This document shows, in pieces, positions 50,101 through 52,242 of a stretch of DNA of 64,000 bases (within the stretch, counting starts at the first letter, position 1; every line of letters starts with the position of its first letter). The DNA lies in contig CM019714.1 in assembly GCA_009760885.1 (NCBI GenBank), positions 5,962,812-6,026,811 of the forward strand, read 5' to 3'. This DNA comes from Achatina immaculata. Lineage: Eukaryota > Mollusca > Gastropoda > Stylommatophora > Achatinidae. The position numbers and the translations under genes were made by a program. The notes below the pieces were generated by a model. That model was not told the origin of the DNA and did no database searches. It was given only the letters and a program-made list of their open reading frames with translations.

Positions 50101-52221
50101 ATGGCTCTGCTTACTGTGATCCTCAGCCTGGCTAACATGGCTCAGCTTACTGTGGCCCTCAGCCTGGCTAACATGGTTCTGCTTACTGTGATCCTCAGCC
50201 TGGCTAACATGGCTCTGCTTACTGTGATCCTCAGCCTGGCTAACATGGCTCTGTTTACTGTGATCCTCAGCCTGGCTAACATGGCTCTGTTTACTGTGGC
50301 TCCAGCCTCACTAAAGGTTAATGCTCCTTATGGGCTCCTAGTCTGCTAAAAAAAAAACGTATCCCATGGACCCCCTCCAAGACCTTAAGCTAATCATTCA
50401 GCTAGAAAAGTTTTCCCAAGTTGATAAGAAATAAATGCTGGCTTCAGACTGATCATGTTCTAAGAAGCGATTCAGACACGTTAATTAGAACATCTTTTCA
50501 GCAGGTACCAGAACAAAAGGAAAGAAAATATGGGGCCCAGGAATAATTTAGAGAAGGACAGAAAATTATTACACAAACCCTGTCTGGGATACAACACAGA
50601 TATCAGCCGGCAATGGACATACACGGCCTGGCTGACCAATGTCTAAAGACACAGTAAATCAGCAAGTTTGTCTGTGCATACATACCCAACAAGTCCTGTG
50701 TTAAAGACAATCTCACCAGCGCAAGATACTGGTGTCCCAAATGATATTCCTGTCAGTCGTTTGCCATTTTTGAGTATGAGGTGAGCTTTGATTGGCTGAA
50801 ATGAAATAAAATGCAGACATTGATTTTACTAGCATCACTTCTCTATACTTCATGATCAGCCAACAGAAATGGTCTTCCTTGTGAACCTCTGTTGCCAATG
50901 TATTATCAAAAAAATAGAAGTCATCATACGCCACAAAATATGTACATACTACAGTTACATGGAGTTGTTCCATAGTTCAGAATTCATAGTTTTAAACTAT
51001 TGTAGTGAGAAAAACAGGAATTGCATCATTTCTCTGTAAAATGCTGTGAATTAATAACAAAAAATGTTCATGTGTCATGGATGTTCTTTTAAAGGATTAA
51101 TTTAGCACAACTGGACTCTAAATGTGTCATGTTTACAGACTTAATTATGGGGTGAAGATGCTGTCCATTCTGGCAATCTGTGGCCCATATCTCACATGCC
51201 GGCATCAGGGTTGCTGGCCAAGACCCTGTTTTAAATCTCCGCTGGTACCCCCAGTAATAGGCCTAGCTTGGCTAACAGGGCAGGGATCATCATAGTACCC
51301 ACAGATCATCATAGTACCCACAGATCATCATAGTACCCACAGATCATCATAGTACCCACAGATCATCATAGTACCCACAGATCATCATAGTACCCACAGA
51401 TCATCATAGTACCACAGATCATCACAGTACCCACAGATCATCATAGTACCCACAGATCATCATAGTACCCATGGCAGTGGATCTGCTAAAGAAGTACTGC
51501 ACAGCCCCTGGTTTTCAGCTGCACAACTGAACAAAAAAAAAGTAGCTGCCATAACCCACCCCCAAGCTGACATGATGATGTGCCTCAATATCTTCACAGC
51601 AACGGCTGCACAGAACACCAGCCTGCAGCTCCGGGGAAGTAGAAGACAAGACAAGACAGACACTGACTTAATTAAAACTAATGCATAACTGGAAGTAGAA
51701 GACAAGACAAGACAGAAATTGACTTAATTATAACTAAAGCATAAATTGGAAGTAAAAGACAAGACAAGACAGATAATACTTGATTAAAACTAATGCATAA
51801 ATTGGAAGTAGAAGACAAGACAAGACAGACAATACTTGATTAAAACTAATGCATAAATTGGAAGTAGAAGACAAGACAAGACAGATAATACTTGATTAAA
51901 ACTAATGCATAACTGGAAGTAGAAGACAAGACAAGACAGATAATACTTGATTAAAACTAATGCATAACTGGAAGTAGAAGACAAGACAAGACAGACAATA
52001 CTTGATTAAAACTAATGCATAAACTGACCACTTCTTACCACTTGTGAAATCTGATTAAAATATTCCGAAAAAAAAAGAAAGAAAAACGTTACCTTATTTG
52101 AATCTGATGCCGCTGAACGCTGGCTGATGTACTCATACTTGTTCTTCTGGCATACCAGGGTTGAGCTAAATGCCCTGGCTTTGAGCCTTGATGAGGCATT
52201 TAGAAGTCGTAGTATTGTCAT
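157..52221 (-). CDS. CPS1: Mitochondrial carbamoyl-phosphate synthetase, CPS I/III type (partial, 26 exons visible)
   Basis: Makes carbamoyl phosphate from bicarbonate, ATP and nitrogen for the arginine/urea route in the mitochondrial matrix. Visible order: basic N-terminal presequence (exon 1), small-subunit-like domain (exons 2-4), class I glutamine amidotransferase (exons 5-9), linker (10), first ATP-grasp half (11-18), oligomerisation-like region (18-21), start of second ATP-grasp half (22-26). All 26 exons have GT/AG borders and matching phases. No aspartate transcarbamylase or dihydroorotase coding is seen here, and the presequence argues against cytosolic CAD. The amidotransferase nucleophile is Cys (FGICMGNQ), unlike the Ser of human CPS I, so a glutamine-using CPS III is likely. 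Two expected segments are missing (between 47229 and 50685, and between 25324 and 27938). The 3' end of the gene lies outside the window. Family assignment is very secure; CPS III versus CPS I rests on the Cys and on recalled family knowledge. Confidence 0.95.
309..1883. other. Intron 25, mostly unannotated
   Basis: AT-rich intron. A (TA)n tract is near 1373-1388. Around 1463-1520 lies a fragment resembling, in reverse, the 'AAATGGGTACCTGAC' body of tRNA-derived SINEs seen elsewhere in the window. I see nothing else. Confidence 0.6.
1884..1953 (-). CDS. CPS1: CPS exon 25
   Basis: 70 bp, phase 0 to phase 1. Encodes [20 protein letters not shown] then ILSG, the glycine-loop approach of the second ATP-grasp domain. 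Confidence 0.95.
2391..2585 (-). CDS. CPS1: CPS exon 24
   Basis: 195 bp, 65 codons, phase 0. Contains [40 protein letters not shown] and PEWRAVASM; the SVGGQxPNNLAxPL motif is diagnostic. Confidence 0.96.
2862..3100. repeat. Degenerate ~57-bp tandem repeat, 4 copies, at exon 23 donor
   Basis: Copies share a core read on the minus strand as 'TTTAGCTCAGAGG' followed by a TATA-rich stretch. The array lies in the intron immediately downstream of exon 23. Confidence 0.75.
3119..3229 (-). CDS. CPS1: CPS exon 23
   Basis: 111 bp, 37 codons, phase 0. Encodes [20 protein letters not shown] then [17 protein letters not shown]. Donor GAG|gtaaaa is followed at once by a degenerate 57-bp repeat. Confidence 0.96.
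3674..5307. mobile_element. piggyBac-like non-autonomous TIR element, copy 1 (split by a LINE)
   Basis: Bounded by TTAA at 3674-3677 and 5304-5307, with imperfect terminal inverted repeats reading CTCTTTCCCTGCCACAG inward from the left and a related CTCT..CCATGCG form from the right. The body matches the element at 14188-14841 over its length, apart from a LINE insertion at about 3966-4907. TTAA plus CTCTTTCCCTGCC-like ends are what piggyBac-family elements show; no transposase is encoded. Confidence 0.75.
3966..4907 (-). mobile_element. LINE family A fragment (5'-truncated), inserted in TIR element
   Basis: Minus-strand pieces of a reverse-transcriptase ORF C-terminus: [48 protein letters not shown] and [16 protein letters not shown], in broken frames. 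The element ends in GGCACCTGATGATGATGATG (a TGA/ATG microsatellite tail). The uninterrupted host sequence in copy 2 defines the insertion. Confidence 0.88.
5313..5452 (-). mobile_element. tRNA-derived SINE
   Basis: Read on the minus strand, 5376-5450 looks like a tRNA head: an A-box-like TGGCAGAGTGGTTAA and a B-box-like GGGTTGAAGTCCC, spaced as in tRNA genes, followed by a non-tRNA body (CATGTGCCGAGGGTCATGG). The head is too diverged in the arms to be a functional tRNA. A body-only fragment is near 3487-3530. Confidence 0.65.
5560..5825 (+). mobile_element. LINE 3' relic (TAAGA-tail family)
   Basis: Decayed copy of the element better preserved at 20865-21320 ([24 protein letters not shown] there; [14 protein letters not shown] here). 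It stops at the TA where the mariner element begins. Confidence 0.7.
5893..6366 (-). pseudogene. mariner transposase, C-terminal part (internal duplication)
   Basis: Contains [18 protein letters not shown] and [13 protein letters not shown], then out-of-frame residues caused by the 50-bp duplication, then [14 protein letters not shown] and [18 protein letters not shown]. The third-Asp SPDLAPSDY segment survives only in another frame. Confidence 0.88.
6332..6996 (-). pseudogene. mariner transposase, N-terminal and central part (frameshifted)
   Basis: Two overlapping minus-strand frames cover the DNA-binding region and the first catalytic Asp ([12 protein letters not shown]). The switch between them near 6660-6700 is a frameshift, so no intact protein is encoded. 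Confidence 0.88.
7158..7828. other. Intron 22 remainder
   Basis: Contains two copies of a roughly 60-bp sequence with core 'GGGAAGTCCATATCTTCTTA' (7250-7360) and a possible SINE-body fragment at about 7525-7560. Nothing else recognised. Confidence 0.5.
7829..7963 (-). CDS. CPS1: CPS exon 22: start of second synthetase half
   Basis: 135 bp, 45 codons, phase 0. Contains [20 protein letters not shown] and [15 protein letters not shown], the Rossmann-like start of the second half. Donor ACA|gtatgt. Confidence 0.96.
8204..8359. repeat. 38-bp tandem repeat, ~4 copies
   Basis: Core 'GTATTCTCTTAGTATAAATT' recurs at about 38-bp spacing, the last copy disturbed by a short internal duplication. Confidence 0.85.
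8750..8815 (-). CDS. CPS1: CPS exon 21
   Basis: 66 bp, 22 codons, phase 0. Encodes [20 protein letters not shown] then GM, the IDTxAAEYPAxTNYLYxTYNG junction before the second synthetase half. Confidence 0.94.
9261..9330. repeat. 12-bp tandem repeat (GTGATGTACAAG), ~6 copies
   Basis: Perfect repeats of GTGATGTACAAG in the intron between exons 21 and 20. Confidence 0.95.
9405..9600. repeat. 16-bp tandem repeat, ~12 copies
   Basis: Variants of ATATTGTTGTTCAATG, some with ATCATG in place of ATATTG. Confidence 0.85.
9925..10063 (-). CDS. CPS1: CPS exon 20: oligomerisation-like region
   Basis: 139 bp, completes Arg and ends in phase 0. Encodes [20 protein letters not shown] and [11 protein letters not shown]; the [11 protein letters not shown] helix is typical of CPS large subunits. 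Confidence 0.95.
10322..10440 (-). CDS. CPS1: CPS exon 19: oligomerisation-like region
   Basis: 119 bp, phase 0 to phase 2. Encodes [20 protein letters not shown] then [15 protein letters not shown]; matches the helical region after the first synthetase half (human: KLTYIDKWFL...). Donor AAG|gtaatc. Confidence 0.93.
10441..11095. other. Intron 18, no gene seen
   Basis: AT-rich intron with a short polypyrimidine run near 10590. No repeat family or coding sequence recognised apart from the microsatellite at its far end. Confidence 0.5.
11096..11175. repeat. (CAA)n(CAG)9(CAA)n compound microsatellite
   Basis: Nine CAG triplets flanked by CAA/ACA triplets. On the transcribed strand it is (TTG)n(CTG)9(TTG)n, starting about 14 bp after the exon 18 donor. 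Confidence 0.97.
11190..11366 (-). CDS. CPS1: CPS exon 18
   Basis: 177 bp, 59 codons, phase 0. Starts [20 protein letters not shown] and ends [11 protein letters not shown] (TTG)n(CTG)9(TTG)n tract begins about 14 bp after its donor (AAG|gtatga). Confidence 0.96.
11719..11803. repeat. 27-bp tandem repeat, 3 copies
   Basis: Core GATGGTGGCGCCACCAGGA repeated three times; the GGTGG/CCACC stretch and flanking 'GCTGACCAAAGATCTTGTCCC' words resemble the unclassified interspersed repeat S (see 28220), so this may be a relic of it. Confidence 0.75.
12256..14055. repeat. 36-bp minisatellite, ~45 copies, with a second variant block
   Basis: Unit includes AACACCTCACATCTAGACCC and then TG(C/T)(A/G)ACCAGATAAACT. 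About 31 regular copies run to 13380. From there a diverged variant carrying ATAAGCTTATTCCTC and CCTGTGGGCAAAT alternates with normal units, forming a higher-order pattern. Because 36 is a multiple of 3, it yields a spurious 370-residue open frame on the minus strand. Confidence 0.97.
14188..14841. mobile_element. piggyBac-like non-autonomous TIR element, copy 2
   Basis: 654 bp between TTAA at 14188-14191 and 14838-14841. The right terminus, inverted, reads CTCTTCCCGTGCCACAG; the left reads CTCACTGCCTGCCATAG. The body is collinear with copy 1 (3674-5307) without the LINE, so it shows the empty site. No transposase is encoded. Confidence 0.8.
14890..15605. mobile_element. Related TIR element bounded by CTAG instead of TTAA
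   Basis: 716 bp starting CTAG-CTCTTCCCGTACCGC and ending, inverted, CTAG-CTCTTTCCGTACCAC. The terminal sequences and internal blocks (for example CATTTATG-AATCTTCTT near the right end) are diverged homologues of the TTAA elements. It lies only 48 bp from copy 2. No coding capacity. Confidence 0.7.
15662..16180. repeat. ~24-bp minisatellite with interspersed 20-bp insert units
   Basis: Core TTGACCAGCTCACTGTTACA repeats; several units carry an extra CACACCAAGTTACTCCTAAC block, giving a composite array of about 20 units. Confidence 0.93.
16351..16549 (-). CDS. CPS1: CPS exon 17: end of first ATP-grasp domain
   Basis: 199 bp, completes Gly and ends in phase 0. Contains [33 protein letters not shown] and GSSMKSVGE, all strongly conserved in CPS large subunits. 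Confidence 0.96.
17000..17525 (-). mobile_element. LINE 3' fragment, another family
   Basis: Minus-strand frames read [34 protein letters not shown] and, after a frameshift, a WxGHVE-like region and [10 protein letters not shown]: reverse-transcriptase ORF C-terminus. The 3' end is AAGAAG-rich. Confidence 0.8.
17905..18030. repeat. 25-bp tandem repeat, ~5 copies
   Basis: Core AAGATGGTGCACAGATATCA repeats at about 25-bp spacing in intron 16. Confidence 0.88.
18213..18346 (-). CDS. CPS1: CPS exon 16: metal/ATP-binding segment
   Basis: 134 bp, phase 0 to phase 2. Contains [18 protein letters not shown] and [20 protein letters not shown]; the [10 protein letters not shown] motif carries the metal- and phosphate-binding Glu, Asn and Arg. 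Confidence 0.96.
18858..19214 (-). repeat. 34-bp array built from the exon 15 3' end and its splice donor
   Basis: Each unit on the minus strand contains CATGCTGAGAGAGACAGC then GCTGAAG|GTAATA, i.e. the last 25 bases of exon 15 plus the donor. Counting the true exon end there are about 11 units; one copy near 19128 has lost the GT. The array yields spurious open frames on the plus strand. Confidence 0.95.
19198..19274 (-). CDS. CPS1: CPS exon 15: ATP-grasp core, donor site amplified downstream
   Basis: 77 bp, completes Gly and ends in phase 0 at CTGAAG|gtaata. Encodes [20 protein letters not shown] then ETALK. The last 25 bases plus the donor are the unit of a 34-bp tandem array that fills the start of the following intron (18858-19214), so several near-identical donor sites follow the real one. 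The first donor is chosen because exon 16 continues in phase from it. Confidence 0.92.
19890..20720 (-). mobile_element. LINE fragment (family C)
   Basis: Broken minus-strand frames: [52 protein letters not shown] and [22 protein letters not shown] is the reverse-transcriptase catalytic motif, followed by the conserved YLG region. Confidence 0.87.
20865..21320 (+). mobile_element. LINE 3' end with (TAAGA)n tail (family D)
   Basis: Plus-strand reading: [40 protein letters not shown] and [12 protein letters not shown] with a few stops, then a TATAAGATAAGATAAGATG tail. Same family as the relic at 5560-5825. Confidence 0.85.
21335..22345. mobile_element. Unclassified interspersed repeat S, copy split by a LINE
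   Basis: Left part 21335-21600 has GACATGCTAGCATCA and CCATGGTGGTGGAGTCTG. The right part from about 22246 resumes with ACCTGCTCCCAAGCTGACAC and GCTGTGCCTCAAC. The interruption is the LINE at 21601-22245. Confidence 0.75.
21601..22245 (-). mobile_element. LINE family E fragment with target-site duplication
   Basis: Minus-strand frame: [69 protein letters not shown]. Flanked by TTTAGCTCCA at 21591-21600 and 22246-22255. The 3' end carries (ACTG)n. Confidence 0.88.
22470..22614 (-). CDS. CPS1: CPS exon 14: ATP-grasp core
   Basis: 145 bp, phase 0 to phase 1. Contains [20 protein letters not shown] and [19 protein letters not shown], the hallmark ATP-grasp stretch of CPS enzymes. Confidence 0.96.
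22615..23261. other. Intron 13, no gene seen
   Basis: AT-rich intron with a short diverged duplication near 22790-22840 (core AATACAATTTTAAACAG). Nothing else recognised. Confidence 0.5.
23262..23432 (-). CDS. CPS1: CPS exon 13: first ATP-grasp half
   Basis: 171 bp, 57 codons, phase 0. Contains [20 protein letters not shown] then [17 protein letters not shown]; the YPVMxRxAxALGGxGSG motif is the ATP-grasp glycine loop. Confidence 0.96.
23810..23925. repeat. ~30-bp tandem repeat, 4 copies
   Basis: Core CAACTGCTTTATAGAATA followed by an AT-only stretch; imperfect copies. Confidence 0.8.
24099..24214 (-). CDS. CPS1: CPS exon 12: first ATP-grasp half
   Basis: 116 bp, completes a Gly codon and ends in phase 0. 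Contains [20 protein letters not shown] followed by [10 protein letters not shown]; ATEDRxxF is the conserved turn before the ATP-grasp domain. A 59-bp repeat abuts its acceptor. Confidence 0.95.
24222..24440. repeat. 59-bp tandem repeat, ~4 copies, abutting exon 12 acceptor
   Basis: Core CCATTCATTAATTTAGTCAT recurs at 59-bp spacing. The copy nearest the exon begins within 10 bp of the acceptor AG of exon 12. Confidence 0.88.
24441..25133. other. Intron 11 remainder, no gene seen
   Basis: AT-rich sequence without recognised repeat or coding region. Confidence 0.45.
25134..25323 (-). CDS. CPS1: CPS exon 11: first ATP-grasp half
   Basis: 190 bp, phase 0 to phase 1 (G|gtaggc). Encodes [20 protein letters not shown] and [16 protein letters not shown], highly conserved N-terminal synthetase sequence. 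It begins immediately after the missing glycine-rich segment. Confidence 0.95.
25678..25748. repeat. 17-bp tandem repeat, 4 copies
   Basis: Unit CTTTTATACCTGCAGAT, nearly perfect. Confidence 0.92.
26290..27118 (+). pseudogene. Tc1-like transposase, degraded
   Basis: Plus-strand reading shows [20 protein letters not shown], an in-frame TGA, then [46 protein letters not shown]; a frameshift near 26810-26840; then [20 protein letters not shown] and [18 protein letters not shown]. The spacing from the second Asp to the Glu is 34 residues (DD34E), which is Tc1-type. No convincing terminal inverted repeats were found, so the element boundaries are unknown. Confidence 0.9.
27125..27938. other. Intron 10 part between Tc1 relic and exon 10
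   Basis: No coding sequence. Carefully searched for the expected glycine-rich CPS segment ([17 protein letters not shown]-like) on the minus strand without success. Confidence 0.6.
27939..28034 (-). CDS. CPS1: CPS exon 10: linker between amidotransferase and synthetase halves
   Basis: 96 bp, 32 codons, phase 0. Reads [20 protein letters not shown] then [12 protein letters not shown]. The reading stops before the expected [20 protein letters not shown]-like segment, which is not found before exon 11. Donor GAT|gtgagt. Confidence 0.92.
28196..28220. repeat. (TA)n microsatellite
   Basis: TATATATA run immediately before interspersed repeat S. Confidence 0.95.
28220..28575. mobile_element. Unclassified interspersed repeat S, nearly full copy
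   Basis: Shares ordered blocks with copies at 21335, 40925, 46797 and 51150: GAAGATGCTGTCC, CTGACCAAGACC, TGGTACCCCCAGTAACA, CCTAGCCTGGCTA, GGTGGTGGAGTCTGCTA, CACCATAACCTGCTCCCAAG, GCTTCAAC. No open frame; SINE-sized, but I see no tRNA head. Confidence 0.8.
28838..29100 (+). mobile_element. LINE relic related to family A
   Basis: Plus-strand reading approximates [20 protein letters not shown] and [11 protein letters not shown], a decayed form of the [23 protein letters not shown] region. Confidence 0.65.
29397..29724 (+). mobile_element. LINE family A 3' fragment
   Basis: Plus-strand equivalent of the family A tail: [50 protein letters not shown], ending GGCACCTGATGATGATGATG. The flanks share TGTGTGCAGTG..ATCT and CTAAAAATGAAACT, suggesting a target duplication or pre-existing tandem repeat. 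Confidence 0.85.
29869..29946 (-). CDS. CPS1: CPS exon 9: catalytic His/Glu of the amidotransferase
   Basis: 78 bp, 26 codons, phase 0. Encodes [20 protein letters not shown] then GPTDTQ; the QFHPE motif supplies the catalytic His and Glu. Acceptor actag|GGC, donor CAA|gtaaga. Confidence 0.95.
29990..30395 (+). mobile_element. LINE family E 3' segment, inverted relative to its neighbour
   Basis: Plus strand: [59 protein letters not shown], ending in GCAAATGACTGACTGACT. It starts exactly at the TTAACAAAACAGCTG point where the adjacent minus-strand segment (30396-30780) stops. Confidence 0.85.
30396..30780 (-). mobile_element. LINE family E central segment
   Basis: Minus-strand counterpart of 55330-55680 (the CETWTL upstream region and beyond). 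Its left end, TTTAAGTCCAGGTCTCAC, is the internal TTAA site at which the plus-strand segment begins. Confidence 0.8.
30968..31135. repeat. 30-bp tandem repeat, ~6 copies
   Basis: Core ATGCAAATATGACACACA followed by TTATCA(C/T)ACTA. Confidence 0.93.
31136..31957. other. Intron 8 remainder, no gene seen
   Basis: AT-rich with a short (TTAA)n-like run at about 31540. No repeat family recognised. Confidence 0.45.
31960..32101 (-). CDS. CPS1: CPS exon 8: amidotransferase domain
   Basis: 142 bp, completes the Arg split from exon 7 and ends in phase 0 at GAG|gtaatc. Encodes [20 protein letters not shown] and [14 protein letters not shown], then a segment ending VNANDKSNE. The QNHGYAV motif is conserved in CPS amidotransferase domains. 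Confidence 0.95.
32205..33915. repeat. 25-bp minisatellite, ~68 copies
   Basis: Unit ACAATGTTAYAGATAGACAT followed by CAAGY (25 bp). Variant letters (C/T at two positions, AAAC for AAGC) are arranged in blocks, suggesting multi-unit duplication. It lies in intron 7, starting about 100 bp from the exon 8 acceptor. Confidence 0.97.
34018..34097 (+). repeat. Left arm of an inverted repeat flanking the 55-bp array
   Basis: Reads AGTAGTATACAC, TCTGGACCA, ACCATGG and a C-rich stretch ending CCCCAACC. The same ordered blocks occur inverted at 36051-36113. Confidence 0.75.
34205..35962. repeat. 55-bp minisatellite, ~32 copies
   Basis: Unit contains GCTACACTTATTCCTAGCG, ATGAACATCTTCACACAGC and TGTTCCACCAAGCTAAA. 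The first few copies differ (GTTATAGCTA, TACTCTTAGC), so the array looks to have expanded rightward from older units. Confidence 0.97.
36051..36113 (-). repeat. Right arm of the inverted repeat flanking the 55-bp array
   Basis: On the minus strand reads AGTAGTATACAC, TCTGGACCA, CCCATGG, a C-rich run and CTCCCAACC, pairing with the left arm 2 kb away. Confidence 0.75.
36561..36664 (-). CDS. CPS1: CPS exon 7: amidotransferase nucleophile exon
   Basis: 104 bp, phase 0 to phase 2 (AG|gtggga). Contains [18 protein letters not shown]; the Cys is at the nucleophile position of class I amidotransferases. The His of the usual GICLGHQ is Asn here, which I recall as typical of CPS III. A 28-bp minisatellite of about 53 copies starts about 20 bp upstream of its acceptor. 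Confidence 0.95.
36682..38158. repeat. 28-bp minisatellite, ~53 copies, adjoining the exon 7 acceptor
   Basis: Unit CAGACATTCTGTACAGAGAG plus CARCAGTG (28 bp), with rare copies lacking 2-4 bases. On the transcribed strand each unit has TTGCTCTCTGTACAG, an acceptor-like word. The array runs into the true polypyrimidine tract (ACTCTCTTTTCTTTGCAG). Because 28 leaves remainder 1 on division by 3, all frames stay open and give spurious frames of about 500 residues on both strands. Confidence 0.98.
38405..39305. repeat. 41-bp minisatellite, ~22 copies
   Basis: Unit includes GCCTGGGCACATGGACAAAG and AAGGGAACTRYAGGYTGAAA. Several variant types alternate. Confidence 0.97.
39372..39722. repeat. 43-bp minisatellite, ~8 copies
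   Basis: Unit includes CTTCTTGACTTCTGTTTAGC and TGGTGATAACCATCATGTGA. Followed at 39760-39870 by two copies of a ~72-bp repeat (core CATAAAGGTYTGTTAAGTAG). Confidence 0.95.
39960..40470. other. Intron 6 part, no gene seen
   Basis: AT-rich with no recognised element; a (GA)n tract follows at 40470-40502. Confidence 0.45.
40470..40640. repeat. (GA)n microsatellite and ~35-bp repeat, 3 copies
   Basis: GAGAGA run at 40470-40502, then three copies with core ACTTCCAAACAAACCCTC between CTCTCACATCACATC words. Confidence 0.85.
40704..40832 (-). CDS. CPS1: CPS exon 6: glutamine amidotransferase domain
   Basis: 129 bp, 43 codons, phase 0. Encodes [14 protein letters not shown] and [15 protein letters not shown]; the SNGPGDP oxyanion-loop motif is that of glutamine-using amidotransferases, whereas human CPS I has AGGPGNP. 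Donor AAG|gtaagt. Confidence 0.95.
40925..41262. mobile_element. Unclassified interspersed repeat S, copy
   Basis: Ordered blocks GAAGACGCTGTTC, CTGATATGCTAGCATC, GTTGACCAAGACCCTGTC, GGTACCCCCAGTAACAGGC, CCCCATGGTGGTGGAGTCTG, AGCCACCATAACCTGTTCCC and GCTGTGCCTCAACAC. No coding capacity. Confidence 0.8.
41335..41470 (+). mobile_element. Possible tRNA-related SINE
   Basis: Contains a B-box-like GGGGCTCAATCCC followed by the body word AAATGGGTACCTGAC, which recurs (in either direction) near 1470, 7540 and 8115. The A-box is unclear. Confidence 0.45.
41950..42039 (-). CDS. CPS1: CPS exon 5: linker into amidotransferase domain
   Basis: 90 bp, 30 codons, phase 0. Encodes [19 protein letters not shown] and then [11 protein letters not shown]; the ALDCGIKHN segment opens the class I amidotransferase fold. 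Acceptor tctttcag, donor AGG|gtaagt. Confidence 0.95.
42125..43250. repeat. ~60-bp and ~31-bp degenerate tandem repeats, interrupted by a LINE
   Basis: Cores CAGTGCTAAATAAATATGAT and ACTTCAGCCACAGTAACAAA. Copies occur on both sides of the LINE at 42288-42998. Confidence 0.8.
42288..42998 (-). mobile_element. LINE family A fragment with 13-bp target duplication
   Basis: Minus strand: [80 protein letters not shown]. Starts with the ATCATC-type tail. Flanked by perfect TCATCAGTCACTT at 42275-42287 and 42999-43011; 5'-truncated. Confidence 0.92.
43251..44395. other. Intron 4 part, no gene seen
   Basis: AT-rich sequence without recognised coding region or repeat family. Confidence 0.45.
44396..44590. 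repeat. 49-bp tandem repeat, 4 copies
   Basis: Core ATGAGTTTGTGGAAGTTGAA then ATATTTGCTGACTGATCTGA; nearly perfect. Confidence 0.95.
44665..45165. repeat. 37-bp minisatellite, ~13 copies
   Basis: Unit includes AACATGAGAGGGGCTATTTG and AAGTACATGTATAGTTT. Confidence 0.96.
45650..45910 (-). mobile_element. Old LINE relic
   Basis: Minus-strand reading gives [12 protein letters not shown] and later [16 protein letters not shown], eroded versions of the [11 protein letters not shown] and [13 protein letters not shown] motifs of family A. Many stops. Confidence 0.55.
46028..46267 (-). CDS. CPS1: CPS exon 4: small-subunit-like domain
   Basis: 240 bp, 80 codons, phase 0 at both ends. Contains [19 protein letters not shown] and [20 protein letters not shown], both highly conserved in CPS small-subunit domains. 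Acceptor acaatag|GTG, donor ACG|gtaagt. Confidence 0.96.
46395..46778. repeat. 37-bp minisatellite, ~10 copies
   Basis: Unit includes TTATATCTTAGCCATTCCAG and AGATATGCTGTTTTAAG; almost no variation between copies, so recent or homogenised. Confidence 0.97.
46797..47010. mobile_element. Unclassified interspersed repeat S, partial copy
   Basis: Blocks CTGTCCATCTCAGCAATCAG, GACATGCTAGCATCAGGGTT, GGTACCCCCAGTATAACAGG and CCCCATGGTGGTGGAGTCTG; the 3' third is missing. Confidence 0.8.
47136..47228 (-). CDS. CPS1: CPS exon 3: small-subunit-like domain
   Basis: 93 bp, 31 codons, acceptor ttatag, donor CAG|gtagag, phase 0 at both ends. Reads [20 protein letters not shown] then [11 protein letters not shown], the region after the conserved YPE motif in CPS/CarA. 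A phase-0 start does not fit the phase-2 end of exon 2, so an intermediate exon is expected. Confidence 0.92.
47345..47580 (-). mobile_element. LINE family A 3' end
   Basis: Minus strand: [20 protein letters not shown] and [20 protein letters not shown], with a short ATGATG tail at the left. Confidence 0.88.
48285..48625 (-). mobile_element. LINE family E 3' fragment
   Basis: Collinear with 54985-55255 and 21601-21930: GCATGTCACTTGCGGAACTT, CCTGCTGCTGATGCATCCAT, CATTTGCAGATCATCAACGA. 3' end with (ATTC)n/(ACTG)-like tail. Confidence 0.85.
48626..49335. other. Intron 2 part, no gene seen
   Basis: AT-rich. Searched on the minus strand for the missing YPE..DP..GQ-type CPS exon without success. 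Confidence 0.5.
49480..50300. repeat. 36-bp minisatellite, ~23 copies, derived from interspersed repeat S
   Basis: Unit includes CCTGGCTAACATGGCTCTGC and TTACTGTGATCCTCAG. The CCTGGCTAAC core is the CCTAGCCTGGCTAACAGGGC block of repeat S, and sequence before the array (GAGCTGGTCAAGACCCTGG) is also S-like. Open frames across it (224 and 281 residues) are artefacts of the 36-bp period. Confidence 0.93.
50350..50685. other. Intron 2 start, no gene seen
   Basis: No repeat family recognised between the 36-bp array and exon 2. Confidence 0.45.
50686..50795 (-). CDS. CPS1: CPS exon 2: start of small-subunit-like domain
   Basis: 110 bp, enters in phase 0 after a tttcag acceptor and leaves two bases of a codon at GG|gtatgt. 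Encodes [20 protein letters not shown] and then [18 protein letters not shown], matching the conserved start of CarA-like domains. The next expected residues (the YPE...DP..GQ stretch) are not in exon 3, and joining exon 2 to exon 3 directly would frameshift into a stop. Confidence 0.92.
51150..51660. mobile_element. Unclassified interspersed repeat S, copy expanded by an internal array
   Basis: Starts GGGGTGAAGATGCTGTCCA and continues GGTACCCCCAGTAATAGGCC, then the 19-bp array at 51288-51475 takes the place of the usual ACCACCATAGTCCCC block; afterwards the S sequence resumes (GGCAGTGGATCTGCTAAAGA, CACCAGCCTGCAGCTCCGG) and ends in an AAGACAAGAC tail. Confidence 0.8.
51288..51475. repeat. 19-bp tandem repeat, ~10 copies
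   Basis: Unit AGATCATCATAGTACCCAC, inside repeat S at its ATCATCATAGTACCCA block. Confidence 0.96.
51640..52022. repeat. ~55-bp minisatellite, ~7 copies, from the tail of repeat S
   Basis: Core GGAAGTAGAAGACAAGACAA is the 3' end of repeat S; the rest of the unit (TTGATTAAAACTAATGCATA) is the downstream flank. It ends about 70 bp from the exon 1 donor. Confidence 0.92.
52093..52221 (-). CDS. CPS1: CPS exon 1: start codon and mitochondrial presequence
   Basis: 129 bp, 43 codons, ends in phase 0 at AAG|gtaacg. Begins [18 protein letters not shown]; there is no acidic residue before position 30 and many Arg, Ser, Ala and Leu, as expected of a matrix-targeting peptide. An in-frame TTG lies seven codons upstream, but the ATG at 52221 in context GCAGCC-ATG-A is the better start. 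The cleavage site is not determined. Confidence 0.85.
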
Positions 52222-52242
52222 GGCTGCTCGATGTACACACAA

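Noticed and set aside
49464..50349. Open frames of 224 and 281 residues with hydrophobic LANMALLTV repeats
   Set aside because: 36-bp array within repeat S; open on both strands, so no coding evidence.
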